DNA of 64,000 bases from Gemmatimonadota bacterium (lineage in GTDB: Bacteria; Gemmatimonadota; Gemmatimonadetes; Palauibacterales; Palauibacteraceae), in NCBI GenBank assembly GCA_022826685.1, contig JAJDUL010000053.1:1-64000 (forward strand), read 5' to 3'. Both the position numbers and the translations under genes were made by a program. The first letter of the stretch is position 1. Each line of letters starts with the position of its first letter. The notes beneath the pieces were generated by a model that did no database searches, was not told the origin of the DNA, and saw only the letters and a program-made list of their open reading frames with translations. Positions 34,495 through 42,676 of the stretch are shown piece by piece.

Positions 34495-35981
34495 TCCCGG
34501 GTGCCCGGCGCGCGTGCGTCGCCGTCGCTCTCCTCGCCGGGTGCGGAGGCGCTGGAGACCCAGCCCCGTCTTCCGACCTCGCGCGCGGGATCGACGCCGT
34601 GTTCGCCGACCTGGATCGCCCGGGCTCGCCGGGCGCCGCCGTGTCGGTGATCCGGGACGGCGAGATCATTCACTCCCGCGGCTACGGCTACGCCCAGATC
34701 GAGCACGGCGTCCCCGTCACCCCGCGGACGGTGTTCCACGTCGCCTCCGTGTCGAAGCAGTTCACGGCCATGGCCGTGACGATGCTCGCGGCCGAGGGGG
34801 CGCTCTCGCTGGACGACCCCGTGCAGGCGCACCTCGAGTTCGTCCCCGGGTTCGAACATCCGGTCACCGTCCGCCAGATGATCCACCACACGAGCGGGAT
34901 CCGGGACCAGTGGCAGCTTCTCGGCATCTCCGGCTGGCGCCTCGACGACGTGATCACGACCGAGCAGATCCTCGGCCTCATGTCGCGCCAGCGGGAACTC
35001 AACTTCGTGCCCGGTTCCGAGTACCTCTACTCCAACATGGGCTACACCCTCCTCGCCGAGACAGCGGCGGCGGTCGGCGGCACGTCCTTCCCGGAGTTCA
35101 CGGCCGCACGGATCTTCCGGCCGCTCGGAATGGACCGAACGCACTTCCACGATGACCACGAACACATCGTCCCGAACCGCGCCTATTCCTACCGGCCGGT
35201 CCCGACGGGCGACGACGAGAGCGGCGAGGGAAGCGGGGCGGCGCCGCAGCCGGAGTACACGAAGGCGGTGCTCAGTTACGCGAACGCGGGGGCGACGAGC
35301 CTGTTCACGACGGCGGACGACCTCGTGCGCTGGCTCGACAACTTCCGTCACGAAACGGTCGGCGGTCCGCAGGTGATGGAGATGATGACGACGCGCGGCG
35401 TCCTGAACAGCGGAGATACGATCCCCTACGCGCACGGCCTCAGCATCGGCGACCACAGGGGGCTGCGCACGATCGGGCACGGGGGCGCCGATGCGGGGTT
35501 CCGGACGCAGGCGATCTGGTATCCCGAGGCGAACGTGGGCGTCGTCGTGCTCACCAACGTGGCGAACGGGAACCCGGGCGGGCGCGCGCGGCAGGTGGCC
35601 GAGATCGTCCTCGCCGACGCCTTCCCCGAGGGCGCGCCGGAGGAGGAAGAGGATGACCCGTCCGCCGACGCCGATTCGGAGGCGCCGCCGACGCCCGACC
35701 GGGCGACGCTGGCCGGATACGCGGGCAGCTACTACAGCCCGGAACTCGACGCCCTGTACCACCTCGAAGTGGGAGAGGACGGGCTCGTCGCGCGCCACAT
35801 ACGCCACGGCGACATCGCCCTCGAACCCGGGGCCGCCGACGAATTCGCCACGGACCGCTGGTTCATGCGCGAGATCCGCTTCGAGCGCGCGCCGGACGGC
35901 GCCGTCACGGAAATGCGCGTCGGCGGCGGAAGGGTCCGCAACCTGCTTTTCATCAAGCTGACCCGTCCGCTTCCCCGGTAG
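34491..35981 (+). CDS. Beta-lactamase-family serine hydrolase lipoprotein
   Basis: 496 residues. The lipobox LLAGC follows a short signal peptide. Catalytic motifs are SVSK (SxxK), YSN (YxN) and IGHGGAD near residue 325, as in penicillin-binding-protein-like and EstB-type hydrolases. An acidic linker (about 380-400) leads to a C-terminal beta-barrel-like domain of some 95 residues seen in D-aminopeptidase-like members. It could cleave D-amino-acid peptides or esters in the periplasm. It is the last gene of the overlapping run that starts with the 2Fe-2S subunit. Confidence 0.88.
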   Translation: MIPGARRACVAVALLAGCGGAGDPAPSSDLARGIDAVFADLDRPGSPGAAVSVIRDGEIIHSRGYGYAQIEHGVPVTPRTVFHVASVSKQFTAMAVTMLAAEGALSLDDPVQAHLEFVPGFEHPVTVRQMIHHTSGIRDQWQLLGISGWRLDDVITTEQILGLMSRQRELNFVPGSEYLYSNMGYTLLAETAAAVGGTSFPEFTAARIFRPLGMDRTHFHDDHEHIVPNRAYSYRPVPTGDDESGEGSGAAPQPEYTKAVLSYANAGATSLFTTADDLVRWLDNFRHETVGGPQVMEMMTTRGVLNSGDTIPYAHGLSIGDHRGLRTIGHGGADAGFRTQAIWYPEANVGVVVLTNVANGNPGGRARQVAEIVLADAFPEGAPEEEEDDPSADADSEAPPTPDRATLAGYAGSYYSPELDALYHLEVGEDGLVARHIRHGDIALEPGAADEFATDRWFMREIRFERAPDGAVTEMRVGGGRVRNLLFIKLTRPLPR

Positions 35982-36021
35982 GGACTCCTCGTCTTCCCGC
36001 TGCCACACGGGTTGCAGATAA

Positions 36022-36044
36022 GCAAATTCATTGCGTGTATTTGC
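36022..36044 (+). promoter_or_regulatory. Palindromic operator candidate upstream of the AbiE module
   Basis: GCAAAT and ATTTGC form an inverted repeat with an 11-nt spacer, 22 nt before the antitoxin ATG. The surrounding 54 nt (36012-36065) contain only about 44 % G+C against roughly 70 % nearby. AbiEi antitoxins are known to bind inverted repeats in their own promoter, so autoregulation is a fair guess. Confidence 0.5.
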
Positions 36045-36065
36045 CGGTTACGGCATGTTATCCGC

Positions 36066-36713
36066 ATGAAATTTATGGAGTTGCTTGAGATCGTCCAGGA
36101 CGAGCCGATGTTCGAGACCGGTTTCCTCCGCAGCGGCCGGGGCTCGGAGCCGGGTCTGGAAGCGCAGCTCAGCCGCTGGTGCGCGGCCGGCAAGCTGCTG
36201 CGGCTCCGGCGTGGGTTGTTCGCACTCGCCCCGCCGTACCGGAAGGTGGTTCCGCATCCGTTCCTCGTCGCCAACCGGCTCTCGGCCGGGTCCTACGTGA
36301 GCGGGCTGTCGGCGCTCGCCTTCGCGAACGCGATCCCGGAATACGTCCCGGAGGTCACCAGTTGCGGCCCCGCGCGTCCCCACCTGAGAGAGACGCCGCT
36401 GGGGCGGTTCTCCTTCCGTTACGTCAAGCCGGCGCTGAGAACCGGCTATCGGCTCGTGGGCCTTGTCGACGGGCAAAGTGCGTTCGTCGCCTGCCCCGAG
36501 AAGGCCTTTCTCGACCTGGCGCACCTGCAGCCGGGCGGCGATGCCCCGGCGTGGATCGACGAGCTGCGCATGGATTTCAACCAACTCTCGCCGTCGCGCC
36601 TTCGAGCCATGGCGGCGGCCACCGAGAGTCCGAAGCTGGCCCGCGCTGCGGCCCACGTGATCCGCCGCGCGACCGATCCGCCGTCGGCAGACGAACCCCT
36701 GCCGGTCACGTGA
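36066..36713 (+). CDS. AbiEi-type antitoxin / transcriptional regulator
   Basis: 215 residues. A winged-helix start (MELLEIVQDEPMFETGFL, LSRWCAAGKLLRLRRGLFAL) is followed by the C-terminal AbiEi domain (SYVSGLSALAFANAIPE; ACPEKAFLDLAHL). In the type IV AbiE system this protein represses the operon and neutralises the nucleotidyltransferase toxin without binding it. ATG 36066 is chosen as the first codon before the winged helix; a TTG at 36012 would extend it through the palindrome. It overlaps the toxin gene by 4 nt (GTGA). Confidence 0.85.
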   Translation: MKFMELLEIVQDEPMFETGFLRSGRGSEPGLEAQLSRWCAAGKLLRLRRGLFALAPPYRKVVPHPFLVANRLSAGSYVSGLSALAFANAIPEYVPEVTSCGPARPHLRETPLGRFSFRYVKPALRTGYRLVGLVDGQSAFVACPEKAFLDLAHLQPGGDAPAWIDELRMDFNQLSPSRLRAMAAATESPKLARAAAHVIRRATDPPSADEPLPVT

Positions 36714-37513
36714 AGGACCATCTCCGGGAGCTGATCCGGGGTCTCGATCCGCACGCCGGGCGCAACGTGATGCGGGAATACCTGCAGGCTCGGATCCTGG
36801 AGGGTCTGCAGAGGGTCGGAGCCATGTCGCCGCTGGCGTTCCACGGCGGCACCGCTCTGCGTTTCCTCTACAGGCTGCCGAGGTACTCCGAGGATCTCGA
36901 CTTCGCCTTCGAAGGGCCCCGCGAGAGCTACGATCCCCGGCGCTGGCTGACGTCCATCGCCGCCCAGTTCCGGCGGGAGGGATACGACGCGAGAGCTTCG
37001 CTGCGCGACGCGGAGGCCGTCCACGCGGGGTGGTTCCGTTTCAGGGGACTCCCCCACGAGTTCGGTCTGTCGAGCCACCGCGACGAGACACTCCGGATCA
37101 AGCTCGAGGTGGATACCCGCCCGCCCGCGGGCGCGGTGACGGAGACGCGCCTCGTGCGGCGGCACGTGTCGCTGCGGATCCATCACCACGACCGGGCGTC
37201 GCTGCTGGCCGGCAAACTGCACGCGGTGCTCCACCGGCCCTGGCTGAAGGGCCGGGACATCTACGATCTCGTCTGGTACCTGAGCGACCCCGCGTGGCCG
37301 GCACCGAACCTCGACCTGCTGAACGCCCCGCGCCGCGAGACGGAGCCGACGGCGGCGGCGCTAACGGAGGACACGTGGCGGGAGTCGGTCGCGGCGAGGG
37401 TCGCGGGCGTGGCGTGGGCGGCGGTCGAGGCCGATGTCCGCCCCTTCCTGGAGAGCAAAAAGGACGTACCCGCCCGGAACGATGTGCTGAATCTGCTGGA
37501 TCCCGGCCGCTGA
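36710..37513 (+). CDS. AbiEii-type nucleotidyltransferase toxin
   Basis: 267 residues. The nucleotidyltransferase core is FHGGTALRFLYRLPRYSEDL followed by DFAF, containing the GG and DxD elements, and further on KLHAVLHRPWLKGRDIYDL, typical of AbiEii/AbiGii. These toxins add nucleotides to RNA targets such as tRNA acceptor ends and stop growth, giving phage defence. The C-terminal part is helical. GTG 36710 overlaps the antitoxin stop. Both genes are intact, with no frameshift. Confidence 0.88.
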   Translation: MKDHLRELIRGLDPHAGRNVMREYLQARILEGLQRVGAMSPLAFHGGTALRFLYRLPRYSEDLDFAFEGPRESYDPRRWLTSIAAQFRREGYDARASLRDAEAVHAGWFRFRGLPHEFGLSSHRDETLRIKLEVDTRPPAGAVTETRLVRRHVSLRIHHHDRASLLAGKLHAVLHRPWLKGRDIYDLVWYLSDPAWPAPNLDLLNAPRRETEPTAAALTEDTWRESVAARVAGVAWAAVEADVRPFLESKKDVPARNDVLNLLDPGR

Positions 37514-37568
37514 CCTGAGACGAACCCGGTCCGCCGCCCTCAAACGGGCAGCGTAGCCTCGAGGAGGT

Positions 37569-38114
37569 CTACGGACCGCCGGGGCTCTCCGAGGCGAGGC
37601 GGTCGATGACGAGCTGCGTGATGTCGACGCGTTCGCTGAACAGGATGATGATGGGGCTCGTCGCGTTCAGGATCAGGTCGTAATCCAGTTCCGCCTGGAT
37701 CGCTTCGATCACCGGCGCGAGTTCCGCGCGGATCCGCTCCCGTCCGTCGTTCTGCAGCGCGGTTGCTTCCTCCTGCTTGTCCTGCTGGTAGCGCTGGAAG
37801 GCCGTGAGGGCGTCCTGGTACTCGCGTTCGAGCACCCGTTGCTCGTCGACGGTCAGGCTGTCTGCTTCGGCGACCCGTAGCTCGACCGCGCGCACCGCTT
37901 CCTGCCGCGCCTGCAGCTCGGCGGCGAGATCCTGCTGGAAGTCCGTCAGTTGCTGCGCGAGTTCCTGTCCCGCCGGCGACCCGAACGCGGCGGCGTCCAA
38001 GTCGATGACGCCGATCCTGAGCGGTGCCTCGTCCGCCTGACCCGCCAGCGTCGTGGGCGCCAGCGCCAGGAGCAGCGCGGCGAACGAAAGCACGAGACGT
38101 GCGTACCTTTCCAT
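37569..38114 (-). CDS. Skp/OmpH-family periplasmic chaperone
   Basis: 181 residues. Signal peptide (LVLSFAALLLALAPTTLAG), a first strand RIGVIDLDAAAF, then about 90 residues of charged coiled coil rich in Gln, Glu, Arg and Ala, and a closing YDLILNATSPIIILF and VDITQLVIDRL. That is the Skp plan: a trimer with tentacle-like helices that holds unfolded outer-membrane proteins. ATG 38114 follows AGGGAGAACG. It is alone rather than next to bamA; the Omp85-like gene at 15456 is far away. Confidence 0.88.
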   Translation of the reverse strand: MERYARLVLSFAALLLALAPTTLAGQADEAPLRIGVIDLDAAAFGSPAGQELAQQLTDFQQDLAAELQARQEAVRAVELRVAEADSLTVDEQRVLEREYQDALTAFQRYQQDKQEEATALQNDGRERIRAELAPVIEAIQAELDYDLILNATSPIIILFSERVDITQLVIDRLASESPGGP

Positions 38115-38206
38115 CGTTCTCCCTCTATTGGAACCTGCCGGAACGGGTCTACCCTTGAAGGGGCCGCACCGGCTTCATCGTCACGGAAACATGAAAGTAA
38201 CGCGAT

Positions 38207-39775
38207 ATGTCTGAAGGAACGAAACGCCCGCGCCGCGGCGGGCGCAGCCTCCACCTCCTGTCGGCGCTCATCCTGGGAGTCGCGGGAGGCGCCGGCGCTC
38301 CGGAAGGGGTGGTCGCGCAGGCGGCCACGGGTGTGGCGGAAGAGCCGGCCACGGTCCTGTTCACGAACGCGACGCTCGTCGACGGGACGGGCGCGCCCGG
38401 CTACGTGGGCGACCTGCTCATCGAGGGGGGACGCATTGCGGCGCTCGGCGCCCCGGGCTCCATCGAAGCTCCGCCCGACGCGGAACGGCAGGACCTCACG
38501 GGTCTCGTCCTCGCCCCGGGCTTCATCGACATCCACAACCACTCCACGGACCGCCTGTTCGACTTCCCGCTGGCCACGACCCAGCTCGCGCAGGGCATCA
38601 CGACGATCGTCGTCGGGGCCGACGGCTCCTCTCCATGGCCGATCGCGGACTACCTGGCGCGCATCGACGGACTCCGTCCCACGGTGGACGTCGCGACGCT
38701 CGTCGGGCACGGGACCGTGCGGAGACTCGCGCTGGGGGAGGACTACCGGCGCAGCGCGACGGATGCCGAGATCGCGGACATGACGGTGCGCGTCGAGCGC
38801 GGGATGACGGAAGGCGCGTTCGGCCTCTCGAGCGGACTCGAGTACGACCCCGGTTTCTACTCCACGACGGGCGAGCTGATCGCCGTCGCGCGGGCGGCGG
38901 CGGGCCACGGCGGCTTCTACATGACCCACATGCGCGACGAGGAAGAAGGGCTGATGGAGGCCGTGGACGAGGCGATCCGCATCGGGCGCGAAGCGGGGCT
39001 TCCCGTACAGATCTCGCACATCAAGGCGGGGAACGCCTCGGTCTGGGGACGGGCTCCGGACGTGCTGGAGAGAATCCGGCGGGCGAACGACGAGGGGCTG
39101 GACGTGACGGCCGACCAGTACCCGTACGCGGCGTGGCAGTCCGGGCTCGCGATCGTGGTGCGGTCGAGGATGTTCTCGAACCCGGACTCCGTGGCGAAGG
39201 GGATCGCGGCGGCCGGCGGCGCGAACCGGCTTCAGATCGTCGCCTTCTGGGACGAACCGGAACTGAACGGGCTGCGGCTCGACGAGATCGCCCGGCGCAG
39301 GGGGATGACGGACGTCGAGGCGTACATCTGGATCATGGATAACGGGGGTTCCGGCCTCATCGGCCACACGATGAACGAGGACGACGTCGATACGTTCATG
39401 GCCTCGCCGTGGGTGATGACGTCGAGCGACGGCGGGGTGCGGAGCGCGCACCCGCGCGGCGCCGGGACCTTCCCGCGCGTGCTGGGCCACTACGTGCGGG
39501 AGCGCGGCATCCTGACGCTGGAGCGGGCGGTGCAGCGCGCCACCTCGATGCCGGCGCGGCGGCTGGGGCTGAACGACCGCGGGGTGCTGCGCGCGGGGGC
39601 CCGGGCGGACCTCGCGATCTTCGACCCTGAGCGCGTGGTGGACCGGTCGACCTTCGACAACGGGACCCGGCAGGCGGAGGGCGTGGAGAGCGTGTGGCTC
39701 GGCGGCGTGGAGACCTGGTCCGCCGGGGAGCCGACCGGCGCCCGCCCCGGCCGCGCCATCCGCCGCGCGCCGTGA
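38207..39775 (+). CDS. Secreted N-acyl-D-amino-acid deacylase (amidohydrolase superfamily)
   Basis: 522 residues. A signal region is followed by the beta-sandwich and TIM barrel of D-aminoacylases. Metal-binding residues appear in FIDIHNHST, THMRDEEEG and QISHIKAG, and the late TSSDGGV supplies the catalytic aspartate. The C-terminal RGVLRAGARADLAIFDP is the usual amidohydrolase end. These zinc enzymes split N-acyl-D-amino acids or D-containing peptides. It is convergent with queF, and its gene lies opposite and upstream of skp. Confidence 0.9.
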   Translation: MSEGTKRPRRGGRSLHLLSALILGVAGGAGAPEGVVAQAATGVAEEPATVLFTNATLVDGTGAPGYVGDLLIEGGRIAALGAPGSIEAPPDAERQDLTGLVLAPGFIDIHNHSTDRLFDFPLATTQLAQGITTIVVGADGSSPWPIADYLARIDGLRPTVDVATLVGHGTVRRLALGEDYRRSATDAEIADMTVRVERGMTEGAFGLSSGLEYDPGFYSTTGELIAVARAAAGHGGFYMTHMRDEEEGLMEAVDEAIRIGREAGLPVQISHIKAGNASVWGRAPDVLERIRRANDEGLDVTADQYPYAAWQSGLAIVVRSRMFSNPDSVAKGIAAAGGANRLQIVAFWDEPELNGLRLDEIARRRGMTDVEAYIWIMDNGGSGLIGHTMNEDDVDTFMASPWVMTSSDGGVRSAHPRGAGTFPRVLGHYVRERGILTLERAVQRATSMPARRLGLNDRGVLRAGARADLAIFDPERVVDRSTFDNGTRQAEGVESVWLGGVETWSAGEPTGARPGRAIRRAP

Positions 39776-39821
39776 CCGCGCGGCTCGGCACGCACCCCGC
39801 GGGCGGGGAGGTGCGGGAGCC

Positions 39822-40226
39822 TCAGTCGGCCGCAGCCTCCCCGCGCTCGGCGGTCGCGACGATCTCGATGCCGCCCCGCACGTTCTGCTCCACGTCGACG
39901 CGCACCCGGCGCGGGGCCACGGCGTAGACCACGTCGTCGGCGATCCGGGCCGCGAGCGTCTCGCAGAACTCCCCCTCGTCCCGGAAGGACCACAGGTAGA
40001 ATTTGAGTGCCTTGGATTCCAGGCAGCGGTCTCGCGGTTCGTAGTCGATCGTCACCCGCCCGAAGTCCGGCTGTCCCGTCTTCGGGCAGAGCGACGTGAA
40101 CTCCAGCGCCCGCAGGCGGACGCGCTGAACGTCGGTCGCCGGGATCGCCTCCGCGCGGAGCGTCTCGCGTCCCTCCTCCGGGTCCCGGGGCCGCGGCAGG
40201 GGACCGGACGCGGGGAGTCTCGTCAT
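39822..40226 (-). CDS. queF: NADPH-dependent 7-cyano-7-deazaguanine reductase
   Basis: 134 residues, the short unimodular QueF type. The active-site cysteine and aspartate are in SLCPKTGQPDF, and the QueF signature is in ESKALKFYLWSFRDEG. It reduces preQ0 to preQ1 in queuosine synthesis, a modified base of GUN anticodons. ATG 40226 overlaps the stop of the transporter gene (ATGA), making it the third gene of a minus-strand unit. No other que gene is in the window. Confidence 0.95.
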   Translation of the reverse strand: MTRLPASGPLPRPRDPEEGRETLRAEAIPATDVQRVRLRALEFTSLCPKTGQPDFGRVTIDYEPRDRCLESKALKFYLWSFRDEGEFCETLAARIADDVVYAVAPRRVRVDVEQNVRGGIEIVATAERGEAAAD

Positions 40227-41440
40227 GCCTCCGCCTCTTCATCGTTGCGCGTCATCGCATCGACGGTCGTGGCGGCGGCCATGTGGCCGATGACGTTCGT
40301 CGCCGAGCGGAAGACATCGGGCACGCGGTCGATCCCGAGCAGGATCCCGAGTCCGGCCAGCGGCACGCCCACGACATCGAGCGCCGGCACCATCGACACG
40401 ATGCTCGCGCTCGGCACCGGCGCCACCGTCATGGCGGCGAGGAAGATCGCGAGGACCGCCGCGGCGATGAGCCCCGCATCGAGCGGGACCCCGTACATGG
40501 CGGCGAGGAAGACCAGCGACGCGCTCTGGAAGAGGGCGCTCCCCGGGCGGTTGATCGAGGCGCCGAGCGGGAGGATCAGCGTGTAGCGGTCTCGGCGGAG
40601 CCCCAGCTTCTCCGCCTCCTGCAGCATCATCGGCAGCGTGCCCACCGACGTCGTCGTGGTGAAGCCGACGGTGTACGTACCCACGGTGCCGCGGATGAAT
40701 CGACCCGCGCGCATGCCACCGACGAAGCGGACCATCGGCAGCAGGACGAGACCCTTGAGGATGAAGAGACCGACGACGACGGCGAGGATGAAGACGGCGA
40801 GGTTCTGGAGCAGCGCCAGCCCCGTGCGCGCGATCACCGGCGCGGCGAGGCCGAACACGCCCACGGGAGCCGTCCACAGCACCCAGTTCATGAGCTTGAT
40901 GAGGGCGTCGCCCGCCGTCTCCGCGAATCCGGTGAGCAACTCCCGCTTCTCCCGCGGCAGCGTCGTCGTGGCCGCCGCGAGAAGGACGATGAAGATGAGG
41001 ATCGAGAGCAGCGATCCGTCCGCCGCCGCCTGCACCGGGTTCCTCGGCACGAGGTTCACGAGGAAGTCGATCACGCCCGGGTTCGCCGTGTTCAGCTCCG
41101 TCGTCGGGGTCGGGGGCGGCACCGGCGCCGTGAAGGTGAGCGCGAAACCCATCACACCCATCCCGATGAGGATCGCCGGCAGCGTCGTGACCCAGAAGAA
41201 ACCGACCGAGAGGCCGCCGATCCGCCCCAGCTTGCGGAGGTTCCCGATCCGCGCCACGCCGACGAACACGACCGCGGCCACGAGGGGAATCACGACCATC
41301 TGAATCGCGCGCAGGAAGACCTGTCCGAGCGGCGCCACGGCCTCGGCCGCGCGCAGGAGCGCCGGAGATCCGGTGGCGGAGGCCGCGACCCCAAGCCCCA
41401 GCCCGAGCGTGAGGCCGATGAGAATGGCGCGCGTGTTCAC
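40223..41440 (-). CDS. Dicarboxylate/amino acid:cation symporter (SDF/DAACS family)
   Basis: 405 residues with about eight membrane helices and two re-entrant loops. The family's serine-rich loop is replaced in part by TVGFTTTTSVGTLPMM, and the second motif LPLGASINRPGSALFQ is close to the NMDGT region; the Asp of NMDGT reads Arg-Pro here, so substrate choice may differ. These carriers use Na+ or H+ to import C4-dicarboxylates or Glu/Asp. GTG 41440 follows AAGGG. It overlaps both neighbouring genes by 4 nt. Confidence 0.88.
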   Translation of the reverse strand: MNTRAILIGLTLGLGLGVAASATGSPALLRAAEAVAPLGQVFLRAIQMVVIPLVAAVVFVGVARIGNLRKLGRIGGLSVGFFWVTTLPAILIGMGVMGFALTFTAPVPPPTPTTELNTANPGVIDFLVNLVPRNPVQAAADGSLLSILIFIVLLAAATTTLPREKRELLTGFAETAGDALIKLMNWVLWTAPVGVFGLAAPVIARTGLALLQNLAVFILAVVVGLFILKGLVLLPMVRFVGGMRAGRFIRGTVGTYTVGFTTTTSVGTLPMMLQEAEKLGLRRDRYTLILPLGASINRPGSALFQSASLVFLAAMYGVPLDAGLIAAAVLAIFLAAMTVAPVPSASIVSMVPALDVVGVPLAGLGILLGIDRVPDVFRSATNVIGHMAAATTVDAMTRNDEEAEA

Positions 41441-42555
41441 GTCCCTTCACCCCCTCCGGATGTCCCCGTTTCTCCCCGTTTCCGGAACGCGAGCCAGGCG
41501 CCGATGGTGAGGACGGGCAGCACGTAGTAGACGATGAACCCCCAGGTGATCGTCCCGTATCCCCGGCTGATGAGGTCGATGAGGCCGAGAGGGGTGAGGG
41601 AGAGCGCGATCCCGAGGAAGACCGCCGCGACCACCGGCCTCGCCCAGCTCGGCATCCCGGCGCCCCGCTCGCGCCGCGTGACCGCGAGCCGCTCGTTCAC
41701 CGCGTGGATCATGCCCGTCCCGGTCTCGATCAGCGTGCCGAAGAGGATGACCTGGTAGGCGATCTGGAACGTCCTCGACCCGAGCGCCTCGAGGATGAAG
41801 TTCGAGGGGACGGTCGCGTCGACGATGCCGGGGTAGTGCGGCACCATGGCGAGGTAGAAGAAGAACGCCGGCAGCATCCCGATGATGCCGGCGAGCAGGC
41901 CGGCCCACACGGCCTGGTTCCGCGTCTGGATGTGGCGCACGGTGAACAGCGCCACGGCGGCCGCGGAGAGGTTGTAGCCTCCGTACTGGACCCCCTTCAC
42001 GAGCCAGTCGCCGTCGAGAGCGCTGGCGGCGAAGCTCGGGCCCAGCGTGGACCCGAAGCGCACCAGCGACCACACGACGAGCGCCACGAACACGGCGTAG
42101 AGCGCGAACGACCAGCCGGCGAAGAAGCGCTCGATCGCGACGCTCCCGTAGAAGAGGAGCAGCGCGACCGCCCCCAGCGCCACGATCACGCCCAGCGCAT
42201 ACGGGAGCCCGAACGTCTCGTCCACGATCGAGCCCGCCGCCGCCCCGATGACGGCGAGCACAAGGAGCGTCAGCAGCACGTACGTGACCTCGAACAGCAC
42301 CCAGGACGGCCCGAGCAGACGCTTGAAAAAGTTGCGGTACTCGTAGCTGCGGAACTGCCGCGCAAGTTCGAAGGTGACGGCGCACACCGCGCTCCAGATC
42401 GCCATCGAGAGGGCCATGGCGGCGAGCCCGGACGTGGGACCGATGGAGAGGAAGAACTCGACGTTCTCCCGCCCCGTGCCGTATCCGCCTGCGATCACGG
42501 CCGACTGGAAGACGAGCCCCGGCAGCAGATAGCGGCGGAACCAGGGAGCTTTCAC
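41437..42555 (-). CDS. YkvI-like membrane transporter
   Basis: 372 residues with about ten membrane helices. The start (LPGLVFQSAVIAGGYGTGRE) matches the unwound first helix of YkvI-type proteins, relatives of the LeuT-fold amino-acid carriers. No substrate is known for this group. GTG 42555 is preceded by AAGGGA. First gene of the minus-strand unit YkvI-like, DAACS, queF. Confidence 0.8.
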   Translation of the reverse strand: MKAPWFRRYLLPGLVFQSAVIAGGYGTGRENVEFFLSIGPTSGLAAMALSMAIWSAVCAVTFELARQFRSYEYRNFFKRLLGPSWVLFEVTYVLLTLLVLAVIGAAAGSIVDETFGLPYALGVIVALGAVALLLFYGSVAIERFFAGWSFALYAVFVALVVWSLVRFGSTLGPSFAASALDGDWLVKGVQYGGYNLSAAAVALFTVRHIQTRNQAVWAGLLAGIIGMLPAFFFYLAMVPHYPGIVDATVPSNFILEALGSRTFQIAYQVILFGTLIETGTGMIHAVNERLAVTRRERGAGMPSWARPVVAAVFLGIALSLTPLGLIDLISRGYGTITWGFIVYYVLPVLTIGAWLAFRKRGETGTSGGGEGT

Positions 42556-42676
42556 GCTGGCGTCCCTTTCTCTCGGCCGGCCCCTGCCCCAAGGTTTCGC
42601 CCGTCAGCGAGGGGCGAGTCGACCCGGGCGCCGGGGGCCGGCGGCCACATGCGACCCGCCAAGCTAGAGGCCGGGG

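Noticed and set aside
34491-35981. Antibiotic beta-lactamase
   Set aside because: SxxK and YxN are present, but the long C-terminal domain and overall plan are those of peptidase/esterase relatives; the same holds for 6905-8008.
39791-39815. Hairpin CGCACC/GGTGCG between D-aminoacylase and queF as a terminator
   Set aside because: Short stem, long GC-rich loop and no T tract; too weak to call.
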